Below, in pieces: positions 42,176-54,158 of a stretch of DNA of 64,000 bases. The stretch lies in contig CM055092.1 in NCBI GenBank assembly GCA_029204225.1, forward strand, positions 39,193,800 to 39,257,799, in the 5' to 3' direction. Under the pieces are notes generated by a model. It searched no databases. It saw nothing but the letters and a program-made list of their open reading frames with translations, and was not told the origin of the DNA. The DNA is from Diphasiastrum complanatum. Its lineage: Eukaryota > Streptophyta > Lycopodiopsida > Lycopodiales > Lycopodiaceae. A program made the position numbers and the translations under genes. The first letter of the stretch is position 1. Each line of letters begins with the position of its first letter.

Positions 42176-42186
42176 GATATAAAATA
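42176..42186 (-). promoter_or_regulatory. Candidate TATA box of the lipase gene
   Basis: The minus strand reads TATTTTATATC about 140 bp upstream of the lipase ATG. Position and sequence fit a plant core promoter; no transcript evidence. Confidence 0.4.
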
Positions 42187-42689
42187 CAAGCTGGCGGGAA
42201 GAACATGCTATTAAACTATCACTATTAACATAAATAGGGTTAAAAATAGGGTTATTATTCTAATTTTGAAGTTTGGCTAATGGAGGATGCATAAAAATAG
42301 AGAGTATAGAAATGGAATGGCATTATTTTTCAAACATAGAAATAAAAAAAATTGGCTATTTTTTCTATAGGCATATGAATCCGTTTGTGGTTAATAACGT
42401 TCTAAGAAAAGAGCTCAGTATCCATCAGAGATTGTCTGTGCAGTCATTCTTTTTCTATCCTTTTTGGCTATCCCCTATTGTACAAGGGCTTCAAGTGATC
42501 AAATTGAGAAGGATGCTTAGATTGCATGCCATACATATTTTACCAAAAGAATGAATGTGTTTTTAGGTTAAACACTAAAATATTAGCTCTATGTCATGCT
42601 TACAAAACAAAGTTCAAAGATAATTCATTCTTTTTAAAAAGTTAGACTCTCTGACTTTCACTCCATTCCATGTGTGTTTGTGTGTGTCA
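42187..42689. other. Intergenic stretch, no gene seen
   Basis: AT-rich sequence upstream of the lipase promoter. The one open frame (42273-42554, plus) has no recognisable motif. Confidence 0.4.
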
Positions 42690-44741
42690 AGTTTGGTAAT
42701 CTCAAATGCTATACAAGTTGTTAAGATGCCACCTCATAACTCGTTCTCGTTGGTACGGTATCAAAGCTCTCAATTGTGTAAATCTCTTTGATAGTTTGAA
42801 CCCTCATCGCATATTCCATTTCTTCTTGCAACGTAGCATACTGCTCCCGTCTTTTAAGTTCTCTTCTGATACTACATGGCAACCCTATGAGGAACCACAT
42901 GATCGGGAGTTAGGGCTGTGTTGCATTCAGATCTTAAGTGTTTGACCTGTTCTATATAGTCCTTGACTCTTTCTCTTTTTCCCATCTTCACTTTGCTCAA
43001 CAAGAGAAACAGATCTTTCAAGAACTTTCCATAATGAGAGTCACTTTCACCACTTTTCAAGTAGTTTTTTCTTCTTCCGATAGGTTGAAAAACCAATCTT
43101 GCGCTATTGCTACCAGAGATATGAGGAACAATATCAATTTTTCTGCCGGTGTCCGTTCACCGTAAATTTCGCATGCTTGCTCATAAATGTGGAGGAATCT
43201 GATAGGATCTAACGACTCATCATATTTAGGTATTTCCATATGTGGTGCCCTCCGGACTGCTTGCAATGGGGAGACAGGTACAGGTTGACCCATAGGATTC
43301 ATTGGTGTTGGTTTTAGTTCTACCTCGATTCGCATAACTGCAACTGTGGGAAGGTTTGGTGCTTGATTCGTTGTTCTTCTCGCAATTGATCGTTCGGATA
43401 TCGGATTCATTTGGTAGTAAAACTCAAGAATGTTGGATCTTGCTGGTACAATGAAATTCAATCTGGATCTTAAGGAATTAGATCAATATGATTGGTCGAT
43501 AGTGTGATTTTAGGCCTCTTACGGTGGTTTTTCCTTAATAAATTTTTTATCCTTGCTTTGATTGGCTTGAGATTTTTACAGTAGCTGGATCTGGTGAAGA
43601 TCTAACTATTGATCTGGTTCAGATCTAACTATTGATCTGGTCTGCAAAGGTTACTCGTGTGAGGGTTGACTGTGCGAAGGTTCTTTTACTATTTTCTAGT
43701 TAAAAACCATGATTTTTCAAAAACTACTGGGAAGTAAGTCTCGCAGGGTTCACAAGAGCTATATCTAGTATGGATCTAGCTCTGGAAAAGTCTACAAAGG
43801 TTAATTCTCATAGGAAATAAAAATTTCATTGTTTGCGAGGGTCCAGAAATACTTTTTTGCTCTGATCTTTACCAATAATTTATACTAACTCTCGCAGACC
43901 TCATCAGTGATGTAAAATGACATTCTGAAGCCATTAAGATGGTCTACGAAGGTTAGTTGTGGAAAAATTTTCTAGATCTTCTGATTTTGTTGATTTTTTG
44001 ACACTTACATCTACTTTTTGGCTCATTGGAATCAAACTAACTCTCGTAGACTCTTATGTGTCCTTGTCTCAATGAGATGGAACTCCATAATTCTGTACGA
44101 AGGTTATCTACCAATAAAACTCCAAAATCTGATGTCTGTGAGGGTTCTCACTCATTTCCCTTTTTTTTTCATTGGAAACCTTCGTAGGGGTACTTGCTCT
44201 AGGAATGAACCTTCGCAGCTTCCTCTGTGTGCTTGTCTCATTGAGATGGAACTTCAAAGGGCTCGGCAAAGGTTGGTTCACTGTTTTGAATTTTTTTGGT
44301 TTTTTTGCAAGGGTTTTTTGAATTTTTTTGGTTTTTCTCTTATTTTTCAAGATCTGCTTGGAACTAACTCTTGCAGACTTCTATGCAGGTCTAGGATAGT
44401 ACCCTAGAGCTGCTATCAGTCATGCGAAGGTTGGTTCCTACTAGTTTTGGAGAAAACAGAGGCTGATAAGATTTTTGTCTCTTTTTTCTCCAAAATGCAG
44501 ATTTGAACATTTTTATGGATTTCCAAGGTTTTTGGTTAGATGTCAAGCCCTTAGAGGTTGTTTTGGGTCTCCACTACCCTCTCACACCTCCTTTGCTAGC
44601 TATGAACAGTCCAAGCACAAGAAATCACACAAAACAAGCTAAATCTACCCAAAAAACCACCTAAAAACACTCTAAAAAATAAAAAATAGCTAGAAATACA
44701 ACTAAACTAGTTAATGAAACCTATCCCCGGCAACAGGGCCA
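42690..44741 (-). mobile_element. Ty3/gypsy fragment: gag and repeat-filled leader, primer site for tRNA-Asp
   Basis: Gag is on the minus strand. The frame from 43461 carries APHMEIPKYDESLDPIRFLH and WFFNLSEEEKTT, and a shift passes into 43096-42872 (KVKMGKRERVKDYIEQVKHL). It belongs to the same general gag type as 16468-18138 but is clearly diverged. Upstream of gag the leader 43735-44440 is a degenerate tandem repeat. At 44724-44741 the plus strand reads TCCCCGGCAACAGGGCCA, close to the 3' end of plant tRNA-Asp, so it is a primer site for a minus-strand element. The 5' LTR should therefore begin right of 44741. No protease or RT remains on the left. Confidence 0.8.
43735..44440. repeat. Degenerate tandem repeat, about 155-bp period, five copies
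   Basis: A CTCGCAGACT-like word starts each unit (about 43738, 43890, 44041, 44211, 44368) and a GCGAAGGTTGGTTC-like word closes it about 50-60 bp later. Two units also share CTTGTCTCAATGAGATGGAA. It lies in the leader of the gypsy element. Confidence 0.7.
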
Positions 44742-45840
44742 TCGTAGGGTGTGTAGTTTAGTTAGTGAGCAGCCCTTCCACCTGTCAAAAGAGGGTTAGA
44801 ATACTAGATAGGTGCCTAACTATATCAAGTTGCTAGATTTAGGTGTATTCTCCTCTTTTCCCTGCTCTAGTCCTTTCTAACACTACTTTCACTAACTCTA
44901 ATCCACTTAACACTACTTCCCTTAACTCTAACCACATGCATTCATCTTGATAGAGGGTAAATAGAGGAAGAGAGAGATGGAAACTAGAAACAACAAGCAA
45001 AGCATAACAAGAGCATAAGCAAGATTGGTTAGCAAATGAGGATGCTTGAGGTCTCATAATAGTAGAGTCTCCTCCTCTCTATTAAGCATGAAAATATGAT
45101 ACAAAATGGAGTCTTTTTATGGATGGGGAAGGCCCTTTCCCCTTTCTCCTATTGGTTATTCCAAGGAAAGTGGGATTGAAATCCACACCCTTTTTAAAAA
45201 CACAAACTAATCAATGGTGGAGAGAGAAACACACTTCACCTATCACCAATTGACTTTGACTAATTAACCAAACTTAGGAACTTAAGTTTAAGCTTAACTA
45301 AGGCCTTCTGAAATTATTTTTAATTACATGGCCCAAAGTCAAGTTTATGTCCAAATTTATTTATTTACAAGTGCTCATTGGGCCATGGGCTTATGCACGC
45401 AGGATGCCACAACCCTCGCAACTATTTCTATTTTTCGACTTTATTTATTTATAGAGTGGTGGGAATACCCCCAACAAATTGGCCAATTTTTTATGCATTT
45501 GGAAGTCTTCATTGGAGGCTACAAGATCCTATACCAAGTTTTAGGCAATTGCATGTAGAATTTGAGATATTCAATTTTTTATGATATTGTCAAAAATCTA
45601 ATTTTGATTGGATCTCTATTTTGTGAGGTTGCTAGATTTCAATATAGTGTGTTTCAATCTTAGTAAGTAGCAAGATTTATTAGATTGTTGGTAGATCATA
45701 GGTTGATCAAGATTTCTACATTCTATGTGTTGATTTTCTAGATATAAGTGCAAGAAGAGAATTGAGAGGTTCCATATCTTTGTGATTTCTTTTTGGTCCT
45801 AATACTTTTGTTTAGAGAGTGAAGGCTTTAAGTGATGAGC
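44742..45840 (-). repeat. Probable 5' LTR region of the 42.7-44.7 kb gypsy element
   Basis: Position outside the primer site predicts an LTR here. There is no second full copy to fix the ends. Bases 45211-45372 recur almost unchanged at 56038-56207, supporting a dispersed element. No coding frame is supported. Confidence 0.5.
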
Positions 45841-45849
45841 TAGCTTGCA

Positions 45850-47890
45850 TTGATGAAAGCATTAAGTCCAAGTTTCATGGATCTTCAAGAGATCTTGATC
45901 AATGAGGAATATAGACTTCAAGCAAGAGGTGGATCTACGTCGACATCTCAAGATGAGGAGGCCATGTTCATCAAGGGCAAGTTCAAGGTCAAAAGCAAGG
46001 GCAAGTGGTATAAAGGACAAGGTCATGGTGAGTCTTCTTCTTTTGGTAAGAAGAAAGATAGGTCAAAGTTCAAGTGCTTCTATTGTGGCATCAAAGGTCA
46101 TTTTGCAAGTGATTGCTACAAGAAGAAGAGAGATCAAGGAGACAAGCAAGGTGATCTAACTCTTGATGAGAATGGTGTTGATGTTCAAAACACAAATGAT
46201 GATGTTTTTGTGATGTCTTCATGTTTGAGTTCTATTTTTGGATATATTGATCCATGGTGGATTGATAGTGGAGCAAGCTCACACATGACTTTTCATAAAG
46301 AGTAATTCACTTCTTTGTTAGCATATGGAGATGACAAGAGGGTAATCTACACGACAATGGTGGTGTGTGTGCAATCAAAGGGATTGGCACAATTCTTTTT
46401 TTTCTCTCTCTACAAATAGGAATGTTTATTTGAAAGATGTTTTGTTCATTCCATCTATTACTAAAAACCTACTTATTGTGAGTCAAATGTGCCAAAGCCA
46501 TGAGGTTAGGAGCTAATCTTCCAAAGACTTGTTGTGTGCTAACTTTTTATGCAATAGGTGGCCGAGTGCTATATTGGATGGAAGGACACCTTTTGAGATG
46601 CTATTCAAGAGGAGGCCGAGTGTCAACTTTCTTAAAACTTTTGGATACACTTGCTATGTCAATATAACTCTTGATGATAGGACGAAGGAGGAGAGTCCAT
46701 CTTCAAGGAAAGGTATATTTGTTGGATATAGTGAGGTGAGTAAAGCCTACAAGGTTTAAATTCCTACTACTAATAAGGTGATTATTGGTAAAGATGTCAT
46801 TTTTTATGAGAGGAACATTCCAAAAGTATCATCAAATAATGATAGTGTGGATGGATCTAACAATCTTGATGTTGATGTAATGGATCCTACTTAGATGGTG
46901 ATGATGAAGGACCTTCATCAAATCAAAAGCCAAGGAGAACATCAAGGGAAAGACATATGTCTTCAAGGCTCACATATGATGAGAAAGGTAAGCAAGTGGT
47001 TGCTGGAACAAACTTTGCTTTCCTAACCTCTTTTGATGAACCTACATGTGTAGATGAAGCAAAGAACAAAGAGGAGCGGATCCAAGCAATGGATCTTGAG
47101 TATCAAGCTCTTATAAAGAATGAAACATGGAGATTGGTGGAGTTACCTAAGGAAACAAAAGCTATTGGATGCAAATGGATCTTCAAAGTGAAGAGTAACC
47201 AAGATGGATATATCAATAAGCATAAGGCAAGGTTGAAGGGATATGCATAAAAACATGGTATTGATTATGATGAGACCTTTGCACCCGTGGCAAAGATGGT
47301 AACCATTTGGGTCATCATCTTTCTTGCTACTCTTCATGGATGGGATCTATGGGAATTGGAGATTACAAATGAATTTTTGAATGGTGATCTTGAGGAGGAA
47401 GTGTACATGGAGCAACCTGAGAGCTACATTTCATCTACAAAGCCAAATCATGTGTGTCTTCTACAAAATAGTTTGTATGGTCTTAAGCAAGCACCAAGGA
47501 GTTGGTATGCCAAGCTTAACACTTTTTTACTATCTCAAAGGTTTTTTATGAGTGAGTATGTCATTCACTTTATTATAGATTCGCTAGAAATGATGTTACC
47601 ATCTTGCATATCTATGTGGATGATATCATCTTGAGTGGTGGAGACAATCAAGATGTTGATGATATCAAGAGTGCTCTCAAGAAGGAGTTTCTGGTGCATG
47701 ATCTTGGCCATTTGTATTACATTTTAGGAATAGAAGTGATTAGATCTTCTCAATCTACTTTCATTTGTCAAGAAAAGTATGTTGATTCTATTCTAAAGAG
47801 ATTTCATATGGTAGATGCAACGTCTTGTGGACTTGCACTACCAATTCTTGAGCATGCTTTTCTAAAATTCTTTGGCATGAAACACAATGA
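45850..47890 (+). mobile_element. Copia retrotransposon C1, internally deleted
   Basis: A gag C-terminus (from 45850) holds one zinc knuckle (CFYCGIKGHFASDC near 46075) and runs into protease (WWIDSGASSHMT near 46255). The gag-pre-integrase and integrase catalytic core are missing; what follows is the integrase C-terminus (GRTPFEMLFKRRPSVNFLKT near 46577; FVGYSEVSKAYKV). Reverse transcriptase starts near 46957 ([17 protein letters not shown]), has a stop at 47248-47250 and a shift near 47600, keeps YVDD (IYVDDIILSG near 47608) and ends near 47890. RNase H and LTRs are absent. Same family as 50023-50553. Confidence 0.88.
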
Positions 47891-48545
47891 CCAACAAAAA
47901 AAAGAAATGACAAAGAGACCCATTTTTATCGATTTTTTTAAATTTTTTTTAAAAATACCCATATTTAAAATGCTTCAATTAAAGATATTGTAATGCTAAG
48001 AAAATATTGTATTTTGCAAGAAAATTAATCAAGCTACTAAAATTTTATTAATAGATTTCTATTAATAACTGCAAATTAGCTTATATGAAATAATAATACT
48101 ATTCAAAATAAAATCATTGGAGACACAACCACTAGAATAACTAAAATAAATTTTTTGCTTATTTAAAACAAAAGTTTTTAATTTTTTTTTTAATTTTAAA
48201 AAGTTTTAAATTACAATTCTTGTATAAAAAAAATGGTTTTTAAATTCTTACAAAAATTTTAATCAATATTTAAATCTTTAATTATATCTAGACATTAAAT
48301 GATTGCAAATGAAATTATTTTCAAAAACTTATTTTAAAAACACAACAAAAAATTAAAATATTTAAAACCTGACAGTTCGTTGTAATTTTAGTTTTGCTAA
48401 TATTCAAATTATTAAAAAATTGCTAAATCTATCTTTTTAATACAAAAAATTTAAAATATTAAATTAATCAAAAAGATTTCAATAGACAATATTTCAAGAA
48501 ATATAAACGCAACTGTTTTTTAAAATAAAAGAGAATTTATTAATC
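47891..48545. other. Very AT-rich non-coding stretch
   Basis: Dominated by A/T homopolymers with no ORF or repeat boundary; it begins where copia C1 ends and leads into the methylase-like pseudogene. Confidence 0.5.
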
Positions 48546-50020
48546 CTAGAAATCATCAAGATTATTTACATCTTTCTCTTTTTCTTGAAGAGCCACTATA
48601 GTGTCAATTGACACCTCTTCCACAATTTCATCGACAATTGTAACCACATTATAGTCCTGAACTAAGACATCAACAAACTCCCCTGTATCACCCACTTTTC
48701 CGCTAGCAGGAGGCTGGGGTTCTTTGGACAAGGGAATTACTGAGTCCTTGTTGTTTGAACTCTTTTCTACCTCAGTTAGTTCATCTAGCAAAACCGAAAG
48801 AAATTTTATTCTCATTTTTATAAAATCAACTAAATTGGAATCTAAATCTACTGCAGCAACATCCCTGCCTTTCTGAACAGCACATGCGCTCGTAGTGCCG
48901 CTATCGCTAAATAAGTCCAAAATCCAATCAGTTGCGTGAGAAAAAATGTCAATTAAATGATTAATTAATTATTTTGGCTTTTGGGGGACAAGCCACGGAA
49001 CCCTCATTGGATTTTTAAGTTTTTTTGTGACAACTGAATACTGGAACAAGTTGCCAGAACTTGTCAGTCCAGAGGTGTTGTAATAAAGCATCGAACGCTT
49101 GTCATTCAAAGAATAATAACCAATGGTTATATATTCAATTTCATTACAAAGTCGAGCTCCTCCAGAGTTTCTGACATTGGGCTTGTACTTGAAAAAAAAC
49201 TTTACAACTAAAATAAATAAAAAATTTCAAATTGTTTAACATTGTTGCTTATACTAAATTTAAAATAAAACTTTGAATTAAAATACGAATTAGTAATTCG
49301 CGAACTTAAAGACTTACCACACAGCATTTTCTATTCTCACGTTACAGAAAGTTAATAAAGCTTTTTGTACTGAAGCTGATTGCCAAGAGGAATGAAAAAT
49401 AACAACTCTCCAAATAGGAGATGTTGTGATTTGAAGAAACCCTTGCATAAAACTATGGATTTCAGTGAATTTGAAACGCAGAGTGTGTAAGGTCTTTTTT
49501 TTAAGAATTTTGAAATTTCTCTGCAATTGCCCTCCTCAACTGTGTAAAAACATGGTTGATCATTGACATTTTTGGGGAGGTAGGTCTCTAAAGGATCCTC
49601 CTCCCCAATGGTCTCACCCTGTGCTAGTGTTTCCCTATCCTGTTTTTCAACCTTCGCTTTCAAAATATGTCTTTTGAATTGCTCTGGAAGGACTTTGTTT
49701 TTTTCATCTTCGGGGGACTGAAAAAGAAAAGCTATGCTTAGCATAGAAGATAAAACATAAAAAGACAAAGAAGAAGCTATGCTTAGCATAAGAGATAAAA
49801 TATAAAAAGAAAAAGAAGAAGCTATGCTAAGCATAGGAGACAAAACAGAAGGAGATAAAGAAGAAGCTATGCTTAGCATAGGAGATAAAACATAAAGAGA
49901 TAAAGAAGAAGCTATGCTTAGCATGGGTGAAGTAAATACCATGTCTCTAAACAAAATAAATAATGGGCTTAAAGCCTCGTTTCGGCTGTTCAAAGGATAG
50001 CGCCTTTGGCACTCTTCAAA
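48546..50020 (-). pseudogene. N-4/N-6 DNA methylase-like pseudogene (PF01555 type C-terminal core)
   Basis: One minus-strand frame runs from about 49190 to 48546 with a single stop (TAA, 48969-48971). It reads NSGGARLCNEIEYITIGYYS, a conserved QKP-like element (VPQKPK), LINHLIDIFSHATDWILDLF, then the SAM-binding motif DLFSDSGTTSACAVQKGRDV and LVDFIKMRI. KP...W.LDLFS.SGTT....GR is the hallmark end of the N-4/N-6 methylase family, enzymes that add a methyl group to exocyclic amines of DNA bases; here the middle Gly of GSG is Asp. Upstream frames (49352-50038, 49314-49526) give VVIFHSSWQSASVQKALLTF and NAVW before a GTAAGT donor, resembling the preceding part. The DPPY/NPPY catalytic box is not visible. 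The left end has an acidic tail; the right end is cut by copia C2. Confidence 0.6.
49731..49930 (-). repeat. 45-bp in-frame minisatellite, five copies
   Basis: GCTATGCTTAGCATA words start at 49731, 49776, 49821, 49866 and 49911, exactly 45 bp apart. On the minus strand the unit reads SPMLSIASSLSLYVL (15 residues) with small changes. Each unit contains the near-perfect palindrome CTATGCTTAGCATAG. Confidence 0.85.
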
Positions 50021-50022
50021 TT

Positions 50023-50553
50023 TCAAAGGTGTCTTCAAGCATGATTGATGGTAGAGTGGATGGATCTAACATTCTTGATGTTGATGAGAAGGATCTTACT
50101 TTGGATGGTGGTGATGACAGACCTTCATCAAGTCAAAAGCCAAGGAGAACATCAAGAGAAAGACAAGTACCTTCAAGGCTCACATATGATCAAAAGGGTA
50201 AGCAAATAGTTTCTGGAAATTATGTTGCTTTCCTAACCTCTTTGGATGAGCCTACAAATGTAGATCAAGCAAGGAAAGAAGAGTGGATCCAAGCAATGGA
50301 TCTCGAGTATCAAGCTCTTATGAAGAATGGAACATGGAGATTGGTGGAGTTGCCTAAGGACAAGAAAGCTATTGGATGCAAATGGATCTTCAAGGTGAAG
50401 ACAAACCAAGATGGATCTATCAACAAGTACAAGGCAAGGTTAGTGGCAAAAGGATATGCTCAACAACAAGGAATTGACTATGATGAGACCTTTGCACCCG
50501 TGGCAAAGATGGTAAGCATTCGAGTCATCATTTCACTTGCTACACTTGATGGG
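50023..50553 (+). mobile_element. Copia fragment C2 (linker and N-terminal reverse transcriptase)
   Basis: An open plus-strand frame reads [30 protein letters not shown], then [40 protein letters not shown] and [19 protein letters not shown]. It is the same family as C1 and better preserved (no stop). It is bounded left by the methylase pseudogene and right by an oppositely oriented copia, both abrupt, so it looks like a recombination or filler fragment. Confidence 0.88.
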
Positions 50554-53500
50554 ATGGCAAATGGACATTTCAAATGCATTGGATACTCACGCATCTACTG
50601 TTTCTCATTAATTGTTAGTAAACATTGGTCCTTTGACAATTTGAGACTTGGTTCCATTGGTGAGAGAGCTAACTTGCAATTAATCAGATTATATTTGACT
50701 AACATGTTGTAGATGTACCTCTGTTGTGTAATGTAGACCAACTTCTGTTTTATGTCTTTGTGGATTTGTATACCAAGCCTGAAATGAGCTTCGCCTAGAT
50801 CGGTCATGTCGAATTCGGAAGATAGCATTGTCTTGGCCTCTTTTATCAGATCGGTACTATAGCTGAAAAGCAATGTATCATCCATGTATAAAGTGATAAT
50901 GATAAAAGATTGTTGTACTACTTTGAAGTAAACATTTGAATCTGAAGAGCTAGTTGTGTAGCCATGATCAATAAGAAAGTATTGATCCTTTGAAACCATG
51001 CTCGAGTAGATTGCTTCAAGCCATAAAGTGCCTTATGGAGTTTACACACATGATTGTGTTTACCCTCGATAATATAACTTTCGGGTTGCACCACGTAAAT
51101 GTCTTCTTCGATAACTCCATTGAGATATGCTGTATGTACATCCATTTGATGTATTTCCAAATCTGTTGTAGTGACAAATGATAGCAAAAGTCGAATAGAA
51201 GAATGCTTGACTACTGTACTGAAGGTCTCAGTGTAATCGATGTTGTATACTTGAAAATCCTCTGATGACAAGTCATGCCTTTCTCCTATTGATGCTTCCA
51301 TCTGCATTGTACTTGACTTTGAAAATCCATTTGCAATCAACTATGTTTCTGCTAGCAGGTAATTTGACAATTATCCATGTCTGGTTCTTGATAAGAGATG
51401 AATACTCTTTATCCATAGCTTCTTTCCAGATATCTGAATCAGGCTGACTGAGTGCCTCTTGACACACATTGGTTCCTGAACAAGGTCGGTTGCAGACTCG
51501 TCGATATACCAGTTAGGTGGTTTTCTTGCTCTTGAAGATCTTTTGGGTAATAGAGGAAGTTGATCATTTCCATTATACTATAGTTACTGAACTGCAACAT
51601 CATCATCTTCTGATTCGCCATTGATTTGTTGTTCATCAGAAGTAGAAGAGCTTGGACCTTCAATGGGAATAGTCGACTGAGGAACTGGAAAGTTCAATGT
51701 TTCGGATGAAACCAAAGAGTCAGCTATGTGGGCTTTGCCTTTTCCCTTGAGGTCAATAAACTGATCTTCGATGAAGATGACATCCCGACTAGTGAATATC
51801 TTCAACTCAATGGGATCGAACAACTTGTAGGCTTGATCTGAAGTAGTATAGCTGATGAAAATACATTCGATACTCTGGAAGTCGAGCTTCTTCCTGAGAT
51901 CACGAAGTATCTGTGCAAAAGCAGTACATCCAAAAACTTGTAGGTTTGATAAAGAAGGTTTGGTACCTATACAAACTTCGAATGGTATTTTGTTTGAGAG
52001 ACCTTTAGTAGGACATCTGTTTTGAATACAGGTTGCTGTTGAAACAGCTTCAGCCCATAAGGACTTCGGATTTGTATGAACAACATCTAACAGACCTTTT
52101 GCTGTATGCCTATGGTTTGATCTAAAAAGAATCCTAGCCTACTTTCCAAAGATGCAGATATGACAAATAGGGAGATCGACCTTACCAGAAGGATATTCGA
52201 GATCAAGAACCATGGATTGTTTGGACATATTCAAAATAGATGCATAATTCAAGTGTCCTAAGCGATGATGCCATAATAATGCTTTATTGACTAGAACACA
52301 GGCTTTCAAGACTTGACTAGAATCAGAATAACAATGTGCCAATCTATATAAGTAATCCTGCCTCTTGCTGAGTGCAAGGATCTTATTATTCCTATCAATA
52401 AATTTGCATTGATCAGATTCAAATTCTACCTTATGAGCTAAATCTGTAATTCTACTTACTGATAACAAATTTGTAGAGAGTTTAGAAACATATAAGACAT
52501 TTGATAATAGTTTGAATTGATCAGGCTGGAATCACAATCTTACAGTACCTTCACCTTCAATAGTGTGAGTACTATTGTCACCAAGATGAACAAATTTCTT
52601 CATGTTGTAAGACGTGTAGGAGTTGAAAATCTCACATTGATTGGTGAGTTTCTCCAGAATCAAGAAACCATGAATCATTCAAAAATGCGCTTTGGTTTTC
52701 GACCATGAATGTGCCTTTGTCCACTTCGATCTGGGGAGATGATGAAACTATGTTTGCTTGTTGATTAGGTTGCTTGGCTGCATTCTTCGCTTGGAGAATT
52801 CGGCAATCCTTGATCTCATGGTTATTGCGCTTGCAATACCTGCAAAAGATCTTCTTTTTCGATTGTGGATTTGATGATTGTACTTGACTTTGAGTCAGCT
52901 TTTGATTCGTTGCAGTCTTTTTGGAGCTTTTCTGCTTCTGTCGCTTAGAGCCTTTGTTGACATATAGAGCCTGAGAGGAGGAAGTAGACAAAGTGCCTTG
53001 ACTTCTTCTATTGTCTTCTTGTAGTAACATAGTGATAACTCTAGCAAGAGCAAAATTTGAGTGTGTCAATATGATTATCATCCAGTTCTCATATGTAGAG
53101 GGCAAGCTTGAAAGCAATGTCATGATTGCGTCTTAATCGTCTATGACTGATCCAACAGCGGCCATTTGTTGCAAGAGATTCTTAAACTAGTTGATATGAC
53201 TCTAAAGAGAATCACCATTAGACATCTGGAATGTGAGGAATTTCCTTCATAGATGTAACTTAGTAGCTACTTCCTTCACGTCATATAGTGAGTTTAGAAT
53301 GTCCCAAACGTCTTTTGAAGTTTTAGCTTCAGCTATGTGTCCAATCTGTATATTTGATATATTAAGGATAATAAGCACGAAGGCTTTACCATCCTTCGAT
53401 TTCCACTTTGAGTCTTCTGTGTCGTCTTCATGTTTTACATCTGAACCTGTAACAACATCCCATAACTCATTGGCGATTAGCAAGGTCTTCATCTTAAATT

Positions 53501-53777
53501 TTCACAAATGATAATTGGATCCATTCAGCTTGTCTGCAATAAGACCAGCTTTACTTTGAGAATCCATCAGGAAATTAGTCTGTCGATTGTATCGGTGACG
53601 GTAAGATAGTATTGCCAACAACATGAAATCAATTCTTTGATACTGAAACGATATCAAAAATCAATTTGATATCGCGAAAGATATCACGTATTAGAGCTTT
53701 CGCTCTAATATCAAAATAGTATTAGGCCCTGAAGAAGAATCAAAGCTCTGATACCATGTCAGTAAGCTCTGATACCA
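50554..53777 (-). mobile_element. Copia retrotransposon A2, integrase core deleted
   Basis: From the right: primer site (two copies, 53766-53777 and 53745-53756), gag (53492-53247 and 53123 onward, with NELWDVVTGSDVKHEDDTED and LLSSLPSTYENW), zinc knuckle CRYCKRNNHEIKDC near 52830 and protease WFLDSGETHQ near 52650. Next are gag-pre-integrase (LLWHHRLGHLNYASI near 52270), integrase C-terminus (NKIPFEVCIGTKP near 51985), linker, and reverse transcriptase with YMDD (ITLYMDDTLLFS near 50885). Between LLDVVH and KSLWAEAV the integrase catalytic core is absent. Stops and shifts are frequent. The reverse transcriptase end abuts copia C2 at about 50553; RNase H and the 3' LTR are lost. Confidence 0.9.
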
Positions 53778-54158
53778 TGTTAGAAAATAGGATAGATAAT
53801 GTAATGCGAAAACTTCCTACTTCCAATGCTTGACTATGCCTATCAAAAATTGAACAAGAAGTAGTGATAAAAATCACATTCAATATTTAGCAACTAAATT
53901 TGAAATTGCTAGATACTAAATGATTACATAGCCAAACATAAAGTATTGAAACATCAGACAAATAATTAGTCGTGAGTCACTAGACAAATAATTAGTCGCA
54001 AATCACTAGACAAATAATTAGTCGTGAAGAACTACAGAAATACATACATTCTAAGATGAAGCTGAACACAATAAGAGATATGGAGGAAAGGAGCATCATG
54101 GAGGTTACTGCATTTGGCGAGATAAAACTAGCACACACCATGACATGCTTGCTGATGT
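53778..54158 (-). repeat. 5' LTR (partial) of copia A2
   Basis: Begins TGTTAGAAAATAGG directly outside the second primer site. It contains a 27-bp unit (ACAAATAATTAGTCG...CACTAG) three times at about 53958-54032. An inverted, diverged copy of its first 230 bp lies at 56209-56419. The right end is cut by the LTR at 54159. Confidence 0.75.
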
